Part shown: positions 1-7,427 of the stretch, piece by piece
How positions within the stretch are numbered: the first letter of the stretch is position 1
How the letters are laid out: every line of letters starts with the position of its first letter
DNA from: an uncultured Christensenellaceae bacterium
Lineage (GTDB): Bacteria > Bacillota > Clostridia > Christensenellales > Aristaeellaceae
Direction of reading: 5' to 3'
Assembly: GCA_905234985.1 (NCBI GenBank)
Contig: CAJOJQ010000045.1
Span: 1-35,624 of the forward strand
DNA length: 35,624 nucleotides
Notes under the pieces: generated by a model
The model's database searches: none
Seen by the model: the letters and a program-made list of their open reading frames with translations, nothing else
What the model was told of the DNA's origin: nothing
Program-made: the position numbers and the translations under genes

Positions 1-81
1 ATACCGAACACAGAAGTTAAGACCTTCAGCGCCGATGGTACTTGGCTGGACACGGCCCGGGAGAGTAGGTCGCCGCCGGAT
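1..81 (+). rRNA. rrf: 5S ribosomal RNA, 3' part (truncated by window start)
   Basis: The sequence has the conserved 5S features: CCGAACACAGAAGTTAAG in loop B/C, the GATGGTACTTGGC segment, and GAGAGTAGGTCGCCGCC near the 3' end. Roughly the first 35-40 bases lie outside the window. An intrinsic terminator follows directly, so this is probably the end of an rRNA operon transcribed rightwards. The exact 3' end (79-83) is not fixed by the sequence. Confidence 0.92.
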
Positions 82-88
82 TCCATTT

Positions 89-119
89 GAAGCAATCCAT
101 TAAGGATTGCTTCTTTTTT
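89..119 (+). terminator. Intrinsic terminator after 5S rRNA
   Basis: A perfect 10-bp stem (GAAGCAATCC / GGATTGCTTC) with a 5-nt loop is followed by six T residues. The T-run exists only in the rightward direction, so it terminates the rRNA transcript and not the convergent amidase gene. Confidence 0.9.
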
Positions 120-131
120 GTGTTCAAAGCA

Positions 132-857
132 TCATCCAGCGGGGACCGACGGCCTTTCTTTCAGCGCGTAATACTCCAGAATCCCCTTTCGGATGCCCTG
201 GGCCACCTTTTCCCGGTAATCCGAGGTAAGCAGCAGGGCTTCCTCGGCGGCGTTGGAGATGAAGCCACATTCCACCAGTATGGAGGGAATATCCAGAGAA
301 AGAATGAAATAATCCCCCGCCAGGGCGGTGCGTTTCTTGGCTGGGTTCAGCGTTTCGATGAGGGAGGCTTGAACGCAGCCCGCCAGGAGGCGGCTGTCCT
401 CCTGTCCCGCCCGATAGAACACCTGGGGGCCAGATTCCCGGCGGGTGCGGTATTCGTTCATGTGGATGCTGACCACCATGCCCGCGCCGCCTTCTTTCGC
501 AAGATCCAGCCGTGCGGTGAGATCGGCCCGCTTGTTTTCGTTGTACTGCATGTCCGTTTCCCGGGTCATGATCACGGCGGCGCCGTCCGCTTCCAACAGG
601 GTTTTCAGGGCCAGGGCCGTTTGCAGGTTCAGTTCCTTTTCCCAAGTGCCGGAGTCCTTCGCCCGCGCCCCGCCGTCCGTGCCGCCGTGGCCCGCGTCCA
701 CCAGGATCACCCGCCCGGCCAGCGGCCCCGTCTCGGCGTTCTGCACCGGGCGCGCGGGAACGGCGGGCTGCGCGGGCCGGGGAGCGGCGGCCAGCAGCGC
801 CACGCAGCAGCAAAAAAACCCCAATACGGACAGACGGCCAATCAGTTTTTTCTTCAT
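132..857 (-). CDS. cwlD: CwlD-like N-acetylmuramoyl-L-alanine amidase (Amidase_3)
   Basis: A 241-residue protein predicted to cleave the bond between muramic acid and the stem peptide of peptidoglycan, outside the membrane. Residues 1-31 form a signal peptide or anchor. The Amidase_3 zinc site is visible: H57 in DAGHGG, E73 in the WEKELNL segment, H132 in SIHMN, and catalytic E196 in VECGF. Length and order of motifs, including the GPQVFY segment, match CwlD, which helps make muramic-delta-lactam in the spore cortex; that would imply a spore-forming ancestry, but other Amidase_3 enzymes look similar. The ATG at 857 is preceded by GGGAGGCG. It converges on the 5S gene and its promoter side faces the DnaA-box cluster. 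Confidence 0.85.
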   Translation of the reverse strand: MKKKLIGRLSVLGFFCCCVALLAAAPRPAQPAVPARPVQNAETGPLAGRVILVDAGHGGTDGGARAKDSGTWEKELNLQTALALKTLLEADGAAVIMTRETDMQYNENKRADLTARLDLAKEGGAGMVVSIHMNEYRTRRESGPQVFYRAGQEDSRLLAGCVQASLIETLNPAKKRTALAGDYFILSLDIPSILVECGFISNAAEEALLLTSDYREKVAQGIRKGILEYYALKERPSVPAG

Positions 858-952
858 CTTCTCGCCTCCCCGTCCAGCATATGGAGGGAAAGGGGAGAAT
901 ATGATGTCAAGTCAAAAAAGTTTGAACTTTTTCGGCGGTTTTCCCCTTTGGG

Positions 953-1340
953 TTATCCACAGGGGGTGTCAAGTTGAAATGCATAAATATTCATATATAT
1001 TATATTATCAACAGGACAACCCGCGTATTTCCTTGAATGGCAAGGGATGGTCAGCATGAAGGGCGCAGTATTATACGGATCGGCTGAAAAAACGAACTTT
1101 CCACATTATCCACAGAGTTATCCACAGAAAGGGGGGAGAAAACCCCTGCTTTATGGGGCTTACAGCGATCAGCTGTGGATAACTTGGGCAGGATTTCAAC
1201 TTATCCACAGTGTTTTGCACATGATTTTCGTCTTTGTCCACACTTTTTCCCGCGCTTTTTCCACGAAAGATATAAAGAATATGTGTAGAAAATATTACGA
1301 AAATGAAATAAATATATTTTTGTCAGTATGAAAATACAAA
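953..1340. other. oriC-like region: DnaA-box cluster plus AT-rich unwinding element
   Basis: Five perfect TTATCCACA DnaA boxes occur in 257 bp: 953-961, 1106-1114, 1118-1126 and 1201-1209 on the plus strand, and 1174-1182 on the minus strand. One-mismatch copies lie at 1005-1013 (TTATCAACA), 1234-1242 (TTGTCCACA) and other near matches at 1097-1105, 1257-1265 and 1282-1290. An AT-rich tract at about 1265-1340 (and a shorter one at 981-1010) could be the DNA unwinding element. The whole 858-1562 interval has no convincing gene; short open frames there have no ribosome binding sites and are rich in the box sequence itself. Neither dnaA, dnaN nor rpmH is nearby, so it could also be a DnaA-titration or reactivation site. 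Confidence 0.65.
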
Positions 1341-1485
1341 CCAGATTCTACATCCGCCCAAATGCGGGGATGAAAGACCGGCTCCTGTTCGTTAAAATAC
1401 AGGAGAGGAAAAACATCTTCTAATTTCGCGAAAACGGGCGCGGATTTGCTCTTTTTCGTGCCGTTTTCCCCTCAAAAACCATGGG

Positions 1486-1515
1486 ATGACAAACGGGAAG
1501 TATTTATGGTATAAT
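1486..1515 (+). promoter_or_regulatory. Sigma-A type promoter for the 178-aa gene and dusB
   Basis: ATGACA (1486-1491) and a perfect TATAAT (1510-1515) are separated by 18 bp. The predicted start site lies about 40 bp before the GTG start codon at 1563. Confidence 0.7.
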
Positions 1516-1562
1516 TCATCTGGAGATCGGATTTCCATGAACGATGATGTTCGGAGGCAGAA

Positions 1563-2099
1563 GTGAAGTATTTGCGGCGATTGATCTGGTACGTGACCAC
1601 CCGGCTGCTGATCGCGGTGTGCGTGCTGGGGCTGATGACCACGGCGTTTTATTTTTCCATGAACGCCACCAACAGCTATATCATTTTGAAGGACGGCATG
1701 GCCAAGCGCGCCCGGGTGATCATGATGGGCGCGGACGAAAACCTGACCCCTTATTTTTCCTCCGCGTACTTGGAACGGGACGCCCAACTAGCCGAGGCCC
1801 GCAGCGGACAGTCCGCCTACCAGAATTATTACAGCATCACCGGCTTTGACCACCGCGTGAACCTGGATTGGTTCTGGTGCTGGCCCTGGGAAGACACGGC
1901 CCAGGCCACGATCACCGAGCGCATCCCGGCCATCGACGGCAAGCTGAAAGCCTCCGCCCGGGAAGCGGCGGCCGCTGCCGGAATCAGTATGTCCGCCCCC
2001 AAGTGGCAAACCACCCAGTATTCCGTGCTTCTCAGCCGGGAAAATAACCAGTGGCGCATCCGCAACCTGACGGCGGTGCGGGTCATCAACGAAGAATAG
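1563..2099 (+). CDS. Membrane-anchored hypothetical protein
   Basis: A 178-residue protein I do not recognise. It has a basic N-terminus and one hydrophobic helix at about residues 11-33, so it is probably anchored in the membrane with the rest outside. The exposed part has a tryptophan-rich stretch (DWFWCWPW, near residue 100) and ends in a region that looks like a small beta-rich domain (SVLLSRENNQWRIRNLTAV). The start is GTG at 1563, chosen because GGAGGC lies just upstream at 1554-1559. dusB starts 10 bp after its stop, so the two are probably co-transcribed from the promoter at 1486-1515. No function can be assigned. Confidence 0.75.
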   Translation: MKYLRRLIWYVTTRLLIAVCVLGLMTTAFYFSMNATNSYIILKDGMAKRARVIMMGADENLTPYFSSAYLERDAQLAEARSGQSAYQNYYSITGFDHRVNLDWFWCWPWEDTAQATITERIPAIDGKLKASAREAAAAAGISMSAPKWQTTQYSVLLSRENNQWRIRNLTAVRVINEE

Positions 2100-2109
2100 A
2101 GAGATACAT

Positions 2110-3054
2110 ATGACCGTTTTAACACTTGCGCCCATGGCGGGGATCACGGATCAGGTGTTCCGCCGCCTTTGTTTTGAGCAGGGCTGCGACTGGGCCACCA
2201 CGGAAATGGTGAGCGCCCAGGGCTTTCTGACCGCGCCCAGCGACCGGAACGCTTACCGCTTTCTGCTGGCCCGGTTCCCGGAGGAGGGGCGGCTTTCTGT
2301 GCAGCTTTTTGGCAGTGAACCGGTGTATTTTGCACGGGCGGCGGAACGGCTGGCCGATTTGGGCTTGTTTTCTTCCATTGATATCAACATGGGCTGCCCC
2401 GCCCAGAAGGTGGTGGGGGGGCAGAGCGGCAGCGCGTTAATGAAGGACCCGGCGCTGGCCTGCCGCATCGTGGAAAGCGCGGCGAAAGCGTCCAACCTGC
2501 CGGTGACGGTGAAAATGCGCTTAGGCTGGGACGAGGAACACAAAAACGCCGTGGACTTCGCCAAGGGCCTGGAGCAGGCCGGGGCGGCGGGCCTGACCGT
2601 TCATGGCCGTACCCGCGTGCAGCAATACAGTGGGAAAGCGGACTGGGAAGCCATCGGGGAAGTGAAGCGGGCTGTTTCCATCCCGGTGATCGCCAATGGC
2701 GATATTGTGGACGGAAAAACGGCCCTGGAAGCCCTGCGCGTCACCGGCTGTGACGGCTTAGCCATCGGGCGGGGGGCCTTGGGCAACCCCTGGATTTTCG
2801 CGGAAATCCGCGCCGCCATCGAAAACAAGCTTTATACGCCGCCACCCTTTTCCCAGGTGATCGACGCCGCCATGCGCCAGGCCCGGGAAATGGCGGAATG
2901 GAAGGGCGAGCGCAGCGCGCTGTTGGAAATGCGCAAGCATTTCGCGTGGTACACGGCGGGCCGCCGCAATTCCGCCCAAGTGCGCACGAAAGTGAATCTG
3001 GCAAACTCTTTTGAGGAAGTGGAAGAACTGTTGCGGTCGCTGTTGCGGTCGTAA
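2110..3054 (+). CDS. dusB: tRNA-dihydrouridine synthase (DusB-like)
   Basis: A 314-residue FMN enzyme that reduces specific uridines in the D-loop of tRNA to dihydrouridine using NADPH, in the cytoplasm. The N-terminal LAPMAGITD motif, the catalytic cysteine C96 in INMGCPAQKV, H165 in TVHGRTR, and the phosphate-binding IANGDI (195-200) and GRGALGNPW (220-228) motifs are all present, so the TIM barrel looks complete. The helical C-terminal domain is also present. The ribosome binding site (GAGAGA) is weak, in keeping with expression as the second gene of a short operon. In many Clostridia dusB is near other tRNA-modification genes; here it sits beside the DnaA-box cluster instead. Confidence 0.93.
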   Translation: MTVLTLAPMAGITDQVFRRLCFEQGCDWATTEMVSAQGFLTAPSDRNAYRFLLARFPEEGRLSVQLFGSEPVYFARAAERLADLGLFSSIDINMGCPAQKVVGGQSGSALMKDPALACRIVESAAKASNLPVTVKMRLGWDEEHKNAVDFAKGLEQAGAAGLTVHGRTRVQQYSGKADWEAIGEVKRAVSIPVIANGDIVDGKTALEALRVTGCDGLAIGRGALGNPWIFAEIRAAIENKLYTPPPFSQVIDAAMRQAREMAEWKGERSALLEMRKHFAWYTAGRRNSAQVRTKVNLANSFEEVEELLRSLLRS

Positions 3055-3085
3055 GCTGGCCGACACCGTTCCCGGGCGCGGCGGC

Positions 3086-4510
3086 TCAGCCTTCGTAGCA
3101 ATCCTTCCGGATGAGTAAAGTTCCATCCGGGCCGACTTCAGCGACGACGACGCCAGAGCCACCGGTAGAGACTTGTATTTCGATCTTCGGCCTTTCGCCG
3201 GGACTTACGACCCCGTCGCCGTCCTTATCGTAGTAAGCCGGCGGCAGATTGACCTTGATCGGCGGCAGATCACCTTCTTCGTCTATATAAGCCGGATCCA
3301 CAGTCAGCGGGGCTTGGATGGGCCGATTCTCCATCAGGGCCTTATCAAATTCTTCCTGGCTGATGGTGGTCTCCGCGGATATGACATTTCCGTTTTCATC
3401 CTTTACGATGGTGCCGACGCTCCCGTCCGCCGTTTTATTCTCGGTGGTGAAGGTCGTTTTCTGACTTATTACATCGCCGACAGCATCCCTTGTCGTCGTG
3501 GTACCCTGGGTCGCGGTGATTTTCGTGCCATCCGCGTCCGTCGTGACCTCAATTTGCGCCTGGACGACGGTCTCGGCCAGTATATTGTCATCTTCGTCCT
3601 TCACGGTCGTTGTGGTGGTAGAGGTTCCGGCGGCGGTTCCGTCCTGCGCTAAGGTCAAATTGACGGCTTCTTCAGTGACCGTTTTCGTGACGTTTTCGGC
3701 GGCTGTATGACCGTTGCTATCCATTATTTTTTCGCCAACTTCCACGTCTTCATGCGTTATCGTGGTCTCTGTTACGGTGCCGTTGGCGTTTTCCCGATTC
3801 GTTACAGCGGATACTTTGTTTTGCCCGGTCCAAGTGAGCGTCGTGGAGAGCTTATTCCCGTTCCCGTCCATCACTTTTTCGGTCACGGTTTCAGTGTAGC
3901 TTACCTCGGCCGTATCCGTCACGCTGCCGTCTTGATTTACCACGCTTGCCGTCGTTTCGGACTTTTCGCTTTCGGTCATGGTTTCCGCCGCGCCGTTTGC
4001 ACTCTCGGTGGTGACCGTTTCCTGCACGATATCCCTCACGGTAACGCTGCCGTCGGCGTTTACCTTGGTTTCGGTGAAGGTTCCCAGCTCTCTCCTGGTG
4101 GTGGAGCCGTCGGCATTCACGCTGGTTTCAACGAGAATATTGGTTAAAAGCGGACGGTTATCCATATTTGCATGACGTTTTGCATAGCTTTCCGCATACG
4201 AACTGGGAATTGTTCTGGCAATGACGGAGGAACACCCGTCAAACGCTGTTTCGTCAATGAATGTAATGCTGCTTGGTAAATGTATTTCTGATAAGGAGCT
4301 GTTCGCGAACGCTTTCGCCCGGATTTCCGTCACATTGCCGGACAGGATAACCTTGCCGATAGAGGTTGAGCCGTAGAAAGCCTCTTGCTCAATGATCTGC
4401 AAGTCGGCGGGCAGGGTCAGCACGGAATCCGCCAGCGCGGGAATACCGCTGTTGGTCAGAAACAGCAGAAGAAGCAGAACGAATGCCAAAACGCGGCGTG
4501 TGGGCTTCAT
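3086..4510 (-). CDS. Secreted BspA-type leucine-rich repeat protein with Thr-rich repeats and an EF-hand-like end
   Basis: A 474-residue predicted surface protein. Residues 1-28 form a signal peptide ending ALA. Residues about 30-105 contain BspA/LRR_5-type repeats (pattern AF..S.sL..I.LPssIt.I...AF.gCs). Residues about 120-390 are a low-complexity, Thr/Glu-rich region built of repeated units of the type nxDGsvTxTxTxxxxT, with many NADGS or DGS turns. Near residue 428 is DKDGDGVVSPGE, an EF-hand or dockerin-like calcium loop. BspA-type LRR proteins of gut bacteria usually bind host or matrix ligands; here that is inference. The ATG at 4510 follows AAGGAGGG. It stands alone on the minus strand, with its own strong promoter at 4604-4632. 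Confidence 0.85.
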   Translation of the reverse strand: MKPTRRVLAFVLLLLLFLTNSGIPALADSVLTLPADLQIIEQEAFYGSTSIGKVILSGNVTEIRAKAFANSSLSEIHLPSSITFIDETAFDGCSSVIARTIPSSYAESYAKRHANMDNRPLLTNILVETSVNADGSTTRRELGTFTETKVNADGSVTVRDIVQETVTTESANGAAETMTESEKSETTASVVNQDGSVTDTAEVSYTETVTEKVMDGNGNKLSTTLTWTGQNKVSAVTNRENANGTVTETTITHEDVEVGEKIMDSNGHTAAENVTKTVTEEAVNLTLAQDGTAAGTSTTTTTVKDEDDNILAETVVQAQIEVTTDADGTKITATQGTTTTRDAVGDVISQKTTFTTENKTADGSVGTIVKDENGNVISAETTISQEEFDKALMENRPIQAPLTVDPAYIDEEGDLPPIKVNLPPAYYDKDGDGVVSPGERPKIEIQVSTGGSGVVVAEVGPDGTLLIRKDCYEG

Positions 4511-4603
4511 GGGGTATCCCTCCTTGGTGGTGATCGGACTCGAATTGATAACGGTGTGCTTTTATATCGGGATGAAACGTGAATGCATGCTTATTACTAA
4601 AAA

Positions 4604-4632
4604 ATTTTACCAAAATGTAGGGGCTTTATCAA
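4604..4632 (-). promoter_or_regulatory. Promoter of the BspA-type gene
   Basis: On the minus strand TTGATA (4632-4627) and TAAAAT (4609-4604) are separated by exactly 17 bp. This gives an 85-90 nt leader before the ATG at 4510. Confidence 0.75.
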
Positions 4633-4726
4633 GTTTTTTGCGGCGCGGTTGACGGATTTAACAAAAACGTAATATTTTCCGAAATGTAAAAATTCCTGAA
4701 AAATGGAAAATTTCATAACAAATCGC

Positions 4727-4763
4727 GGTTTCCATCCGTTTTATGAGATGGAAACCTTTTTTT
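4727..4763 (+). terminator. Intrinsic terminator with no gene upstream (possible attenuator)
   Basis: A perfect 10-bp stem (GGTTTCCATC / GATGGAAACC) with a 10-nt loop is followed by seven T residues on the plus strand. The upstream gene points the other way, so this terminator is either an attenuator in the leader of the sigma-factor operon or the end of a small RNA. A weak promoter-like pair (TTGACG at 4649-4654 and TAATAT at 4670-4675, 15-bp spacer) precedes it. Confidence 0.75.
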
Positions 4764-4828
4764 GTGCGAAGAAAACTGTCGGCAAAAGGAAGGCCAAGCG
4801 GAAGAAACGAAAGAGGATGTGAACGCTG

Positions 4829-5395
4829 ATGTTGATGCTGCCCCTGGTCATTCTTACCATGGAGGACGAGGACGACCGGGACTACATGACCCGCCTGTAC
4901 CGGGAGTACCGGGCGCTGATGCTGAAAACCGCCTGGGAATACAGCAAGGATTCGGGCACCGTGGACGATATCGTATCGGAAAGCTGCATCGCCCTCATCC
5001 GTCACCTGGAAAAATTAAAGGCGATGGAAAAAGGGGCGATCCGCGCGTATATCGTGACCACGGTGCGCAATAAAGCGGTGGATGAACTGCGGCGGCAAAA
5101 CCTGCGCCAAAAAATCTTTGTTTCCATGGACGAGGACACGGTGGACAGCGTGGCGGGACTGGCCGCCTTTGAACGGAAGCTGAACCTGCGGCAGGAAATG
5201 GACGCGGTGAAGGAAGCCATCGCCATGCTTCCGGCGGCGGAGCAGGACGTGCTGCGGCTGAAATTTTTTCAGCATATGCCGGACAAGGAAATCGCCGCGC
5301 GGATGGAGATTACTGAAACCAAGGTGCGCACGCTGATCCGGCGGGCGAGGAAACAGTTAAAGCAAATGCTGTACGGAGAGGGGGAGAAGCAATGA
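4829..5395 (+). CDS. ECF-type RNA polymerase sigma factor
   Basis: A 188-residue sigma-70 family protein with regions 2 and 4 only. Region 2 is at about residues 18-95 (YREYRALM..A.EYS, then DDIVSESCIALI), and region 4 at about 125-182 (LPAAEQDVLRLKFF, then DKEIAARMEITETKVRTLIRRARKQL, the -35 binding helix-turn-helix). It would direct RNA polymerase to a small regulon, probably including its own operon. Its stop codon overlaps the ATG of the next gene by 4 bp (ATGA), which is the usual coupling of an ECF sigma factor with its membrane anti-sigma factor. An alternative start is the Met at 4859; the start at 4829 has AGAGGA 11 nt upstream. Confidence 0.9.
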   Translation: MLMLPLVILTMEDEDDRDYMTRLYREYRALMLKTAWEYSKDSGTVDDIVSESCIALIRHLEKLKAMEKGAIRAYIVTTVRNKAVDELRRQNLRQKIFVSMDEDTVDSVAGLAAFERKLNLRQEMDAVKEAIAMLPAAEQDVLRLKFFQHMPDKEIAARMEITETKVRTLIRRARKQLKQMLYGEGEKQ

Positions 5396-7350
5396 GCGAA
5401 GCCGCGCTCCAGGATCGGTATTTGGATCTGTTGCTGGAAATGGTGTTTGAGGAACAGGAAGAAAAAGCCGTGGAGCGCCTGGCCCAATCCCCGGACCCGG
5501 AGCTGACGGAGGAACAGCGCGGCCGGGCGGACCGCATGCTGGAAAAGGCGCTGCGGGAATCGGATCGGCGGGCAAAACAGGAAGCGGCCCTCCAGAAAAC
5601 GCAAAGGGGAAAGCGCCGCGTAAAGGGCCTGCTGTTTCTCGTCGCCGTGATCCTGTTTTTTTCCAGCGTCGCTTTCGCCGCCAACGCGGAATTCTGGGAA
5701 ATGCTGCTGCGCATGTTCGTCCGGGTGAACGAGCAGACCAACAGCGTCAGGCTCTATCCGGACGAGGAAACGGCCCGCAGAATGGAAGAAGAATATAAGG
5801 ACATGCAGCCGCCGGACGCATGGGCGGGGTACTATTATTTTTCTTCTATTCCAGAGGGCTTTGCACTGGACTTAGGCAGCGTGACGGAATATTCCGTTCG
5901 CTATATCAACGGAGAGCGGGCGTTTACCTTTGCCGAACACGTCTACGCTTCGGGAAAGGCAAACAGCCTGACGGGCCTGGATTACACGGAAGCGGAGCAG
6001 GAAAGCGCCTTTGACTGCGGGCGGTTCGCGGTTTGGGAAGGGAAAACGGTGCTGGCGTGGGAAGAAGTATTCAGCTGGTTTGAGCTGATCGGCGAAAACA
6101 TGACCAGGGACGAGCTTTTGTCCCTTGCCGGGCTGGTGCTTCCCCGGGCGCTGGATATCCGGGTGGAAAACATTCAGCGGCAGGAGAATGAAGCGGCCCT
6201 TTCTGCCTGGTGGGGCGGCGACTGGTTTCCTGCCTTTCTGCCCGACGGCCTGCGCGTCACGTCGTTTTCGCGGGATTGGGGCGGCCGAAGCATCACCCTG
6301 TCCGATCGCCGCGGCGTGACGGTCGCCTTCATGGAGACCGACGCCGCGGAATCCATTCACGGAACGCAGCTGGAAAAAACTGTGATCAGCACCGTTTCGC
6401 TGAACGGCGGGGAGGCCACGCTGGTGGACGGGTATGCCGGCGGAAGCAATCAGGCGGACGTCATCTGGCAGGCGGGAGAAAAATCGCTGCGCGTCAGAAC
6501 CATCGGGTATGACCGCGAGGGTACCGTCCGCATCGCGGAAAGCGTGCGCAGGCTGACGGAGGAGGAAAAGCAGGGCAGGGTTTCCTGGACCTCCGACGAT
6601 GATCCCATGAACCGCGTACAGCCGCCCGCCCTTTGGCAGGGCGCGAGCTTCCCTGCTTTCCTGCCCGGCGGATTCATCCTGACGGAATATACCTTTACCG
6701 ATAAGGATACGGAAAGGATCGCGTTTCGCACGGCGGATCACGAAAGGGAAATCACGATCCGGCGGCACAAAAACCGGCCCGATCTGAACTGCCACTGCCC
6801 GGCGGACGTTCAGTTCATTCCCTGCGGCGATTCCACCGCGCTCATGGTACTGAGCGACGAGGGGGGAATGATCTTTTCCCAGGTGATGCTGGCATATCAG
6901 GATCAATGGTATCATATCAGCGGAATGGGGATCAGCGCGGAGGAAATCATCCAAATTGCCCAAAGCATGAAGAACCGGCGTCAGGCGGATTTTGTAACGG
7001 CGGAAAGGCCCGGCGGCTGGGCGGGACGATGCTTCCCCGGCCTGCTGCCCGGCGATTTGGTTCTTGCGGAAAGCGATACGGAAAAGGATTGCGTCGTCTG
7101 GCAGGGGGAAAACGGGCGGCGGATGACTCTCCGGTATTTTTCTTCCTTCCGGGAAATCCAGTTTGGGGAATTGAACGTGCAGGGAACGATGCTGACCGTC
7201 AACGGCTGTTTGGCCTGCATGCTGGAGGAAACCCTGTTTTCCGTTCCCAAAGCCTGCCTTTTCTGGCAGGATCAGTCCGGGTTCTATGAGCTGAATTATT
7301 CCGGTTTTTCAACGGAAGAAGCCCTGGCCGTGGCGTGGGGCATCGTTTAA
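5392..7350 (+). CDS. Membrane anti-sigma/sensor-like protein with four DUF4367-like repeats
   Basis: A 652-residue protein. Residues 1-75 are a charged cytosolic region; one membrane helix lies at about 77-97; the remaining 550 residues are predicted outside. The outer part holds about four related modules, at roughly 140-260, 262-395, 400-525 and 530-652. The last three open with the shared pattern W.G..FP.fLPgg and have DUF4367-like beta-rich content; the first opens with WAGYYYFSSIPEG. The coupled position after an ECF sigma factor suggests the N-terminal part holds the sigma factor and the outer modules sense an envelope signal. A canonical zinc anti-sigma motif (HxxxCxxC) is not seen, so the anti-sigma role is inferred from context. 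Confidence 0.8.
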   Translation: MSEAALQDRYLDLLLEMVFEEQEEKAVERLAQSPDPELTEEQRGRADRMLEKALRESDRRAKQEAALQKTQRGKRRVKGLLFLVAVILFFSSVAFAANAEFWEMLLRMFVRVNEQTNSVRLYPDEETARRMEEEYKDMQPPDAWAGYYYFSSIPEGFALDLGSVTEYSVRYINGERAFTFAEHVYASGKANSLTGLDYTEAEQESAFDCGRFAVWEGKTVLAWEEVFSWFELIGENMTRDELLSLAGLVLPRALDIRVENIQRQENEAALSAWWGGDWFPAFLPDGLRVTSFSRDWGGRSITLSDRRGVTVAFMETDAAESIHGTQLEKTVISTVSLNGGEATLVDGYAGGSNQADVIWQAGEKSLRVRTIGYDREGTVRIAESVRRLTEEEKQGRVSWTSDDDPMNRVQPPALWQGASFPAFLPGGFILTEYTFTDKDTERIAFRTADHEREITIRRHKNRPDLNCHCPADVQFIPCGDSTALMVLSDEGGMIFSQVMLAYQDQWYHISGMGISAEEIIQIAQSMKNRRQADFVTAERPGGWAGRCFPGLLPGDLVLAESDTEKDCVVWQGENGRRMTLRYFSSFREIQFGELNVQGTMLTVNGCLACMLEETLFSVPKACLFWQDQSGFYELNYSGFSTEEALAVAWGIV

Positions 7351-7427
7351 GGGGGGATCGGGAAGGAAAACGTGCTTTCTGTATAGAATAAACATACGAT
7401 GTTTTCCTGGAAACGGAGGAATCGCCG

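Noticed and set aside
1047..1331. 94-codon open frame within the DnaA-box region
   Set aside because: No ribosome binding site, and its codons are made of DnaA boxes and the AT-rich tract.
1381..1405. Small hairpin CTCCTGT/ACAGGAG as terminator or tRNA-like structure
   Set aside because: Only 7 bp with a 10-nt loop and no T-run. It is also too short for any tRNA.
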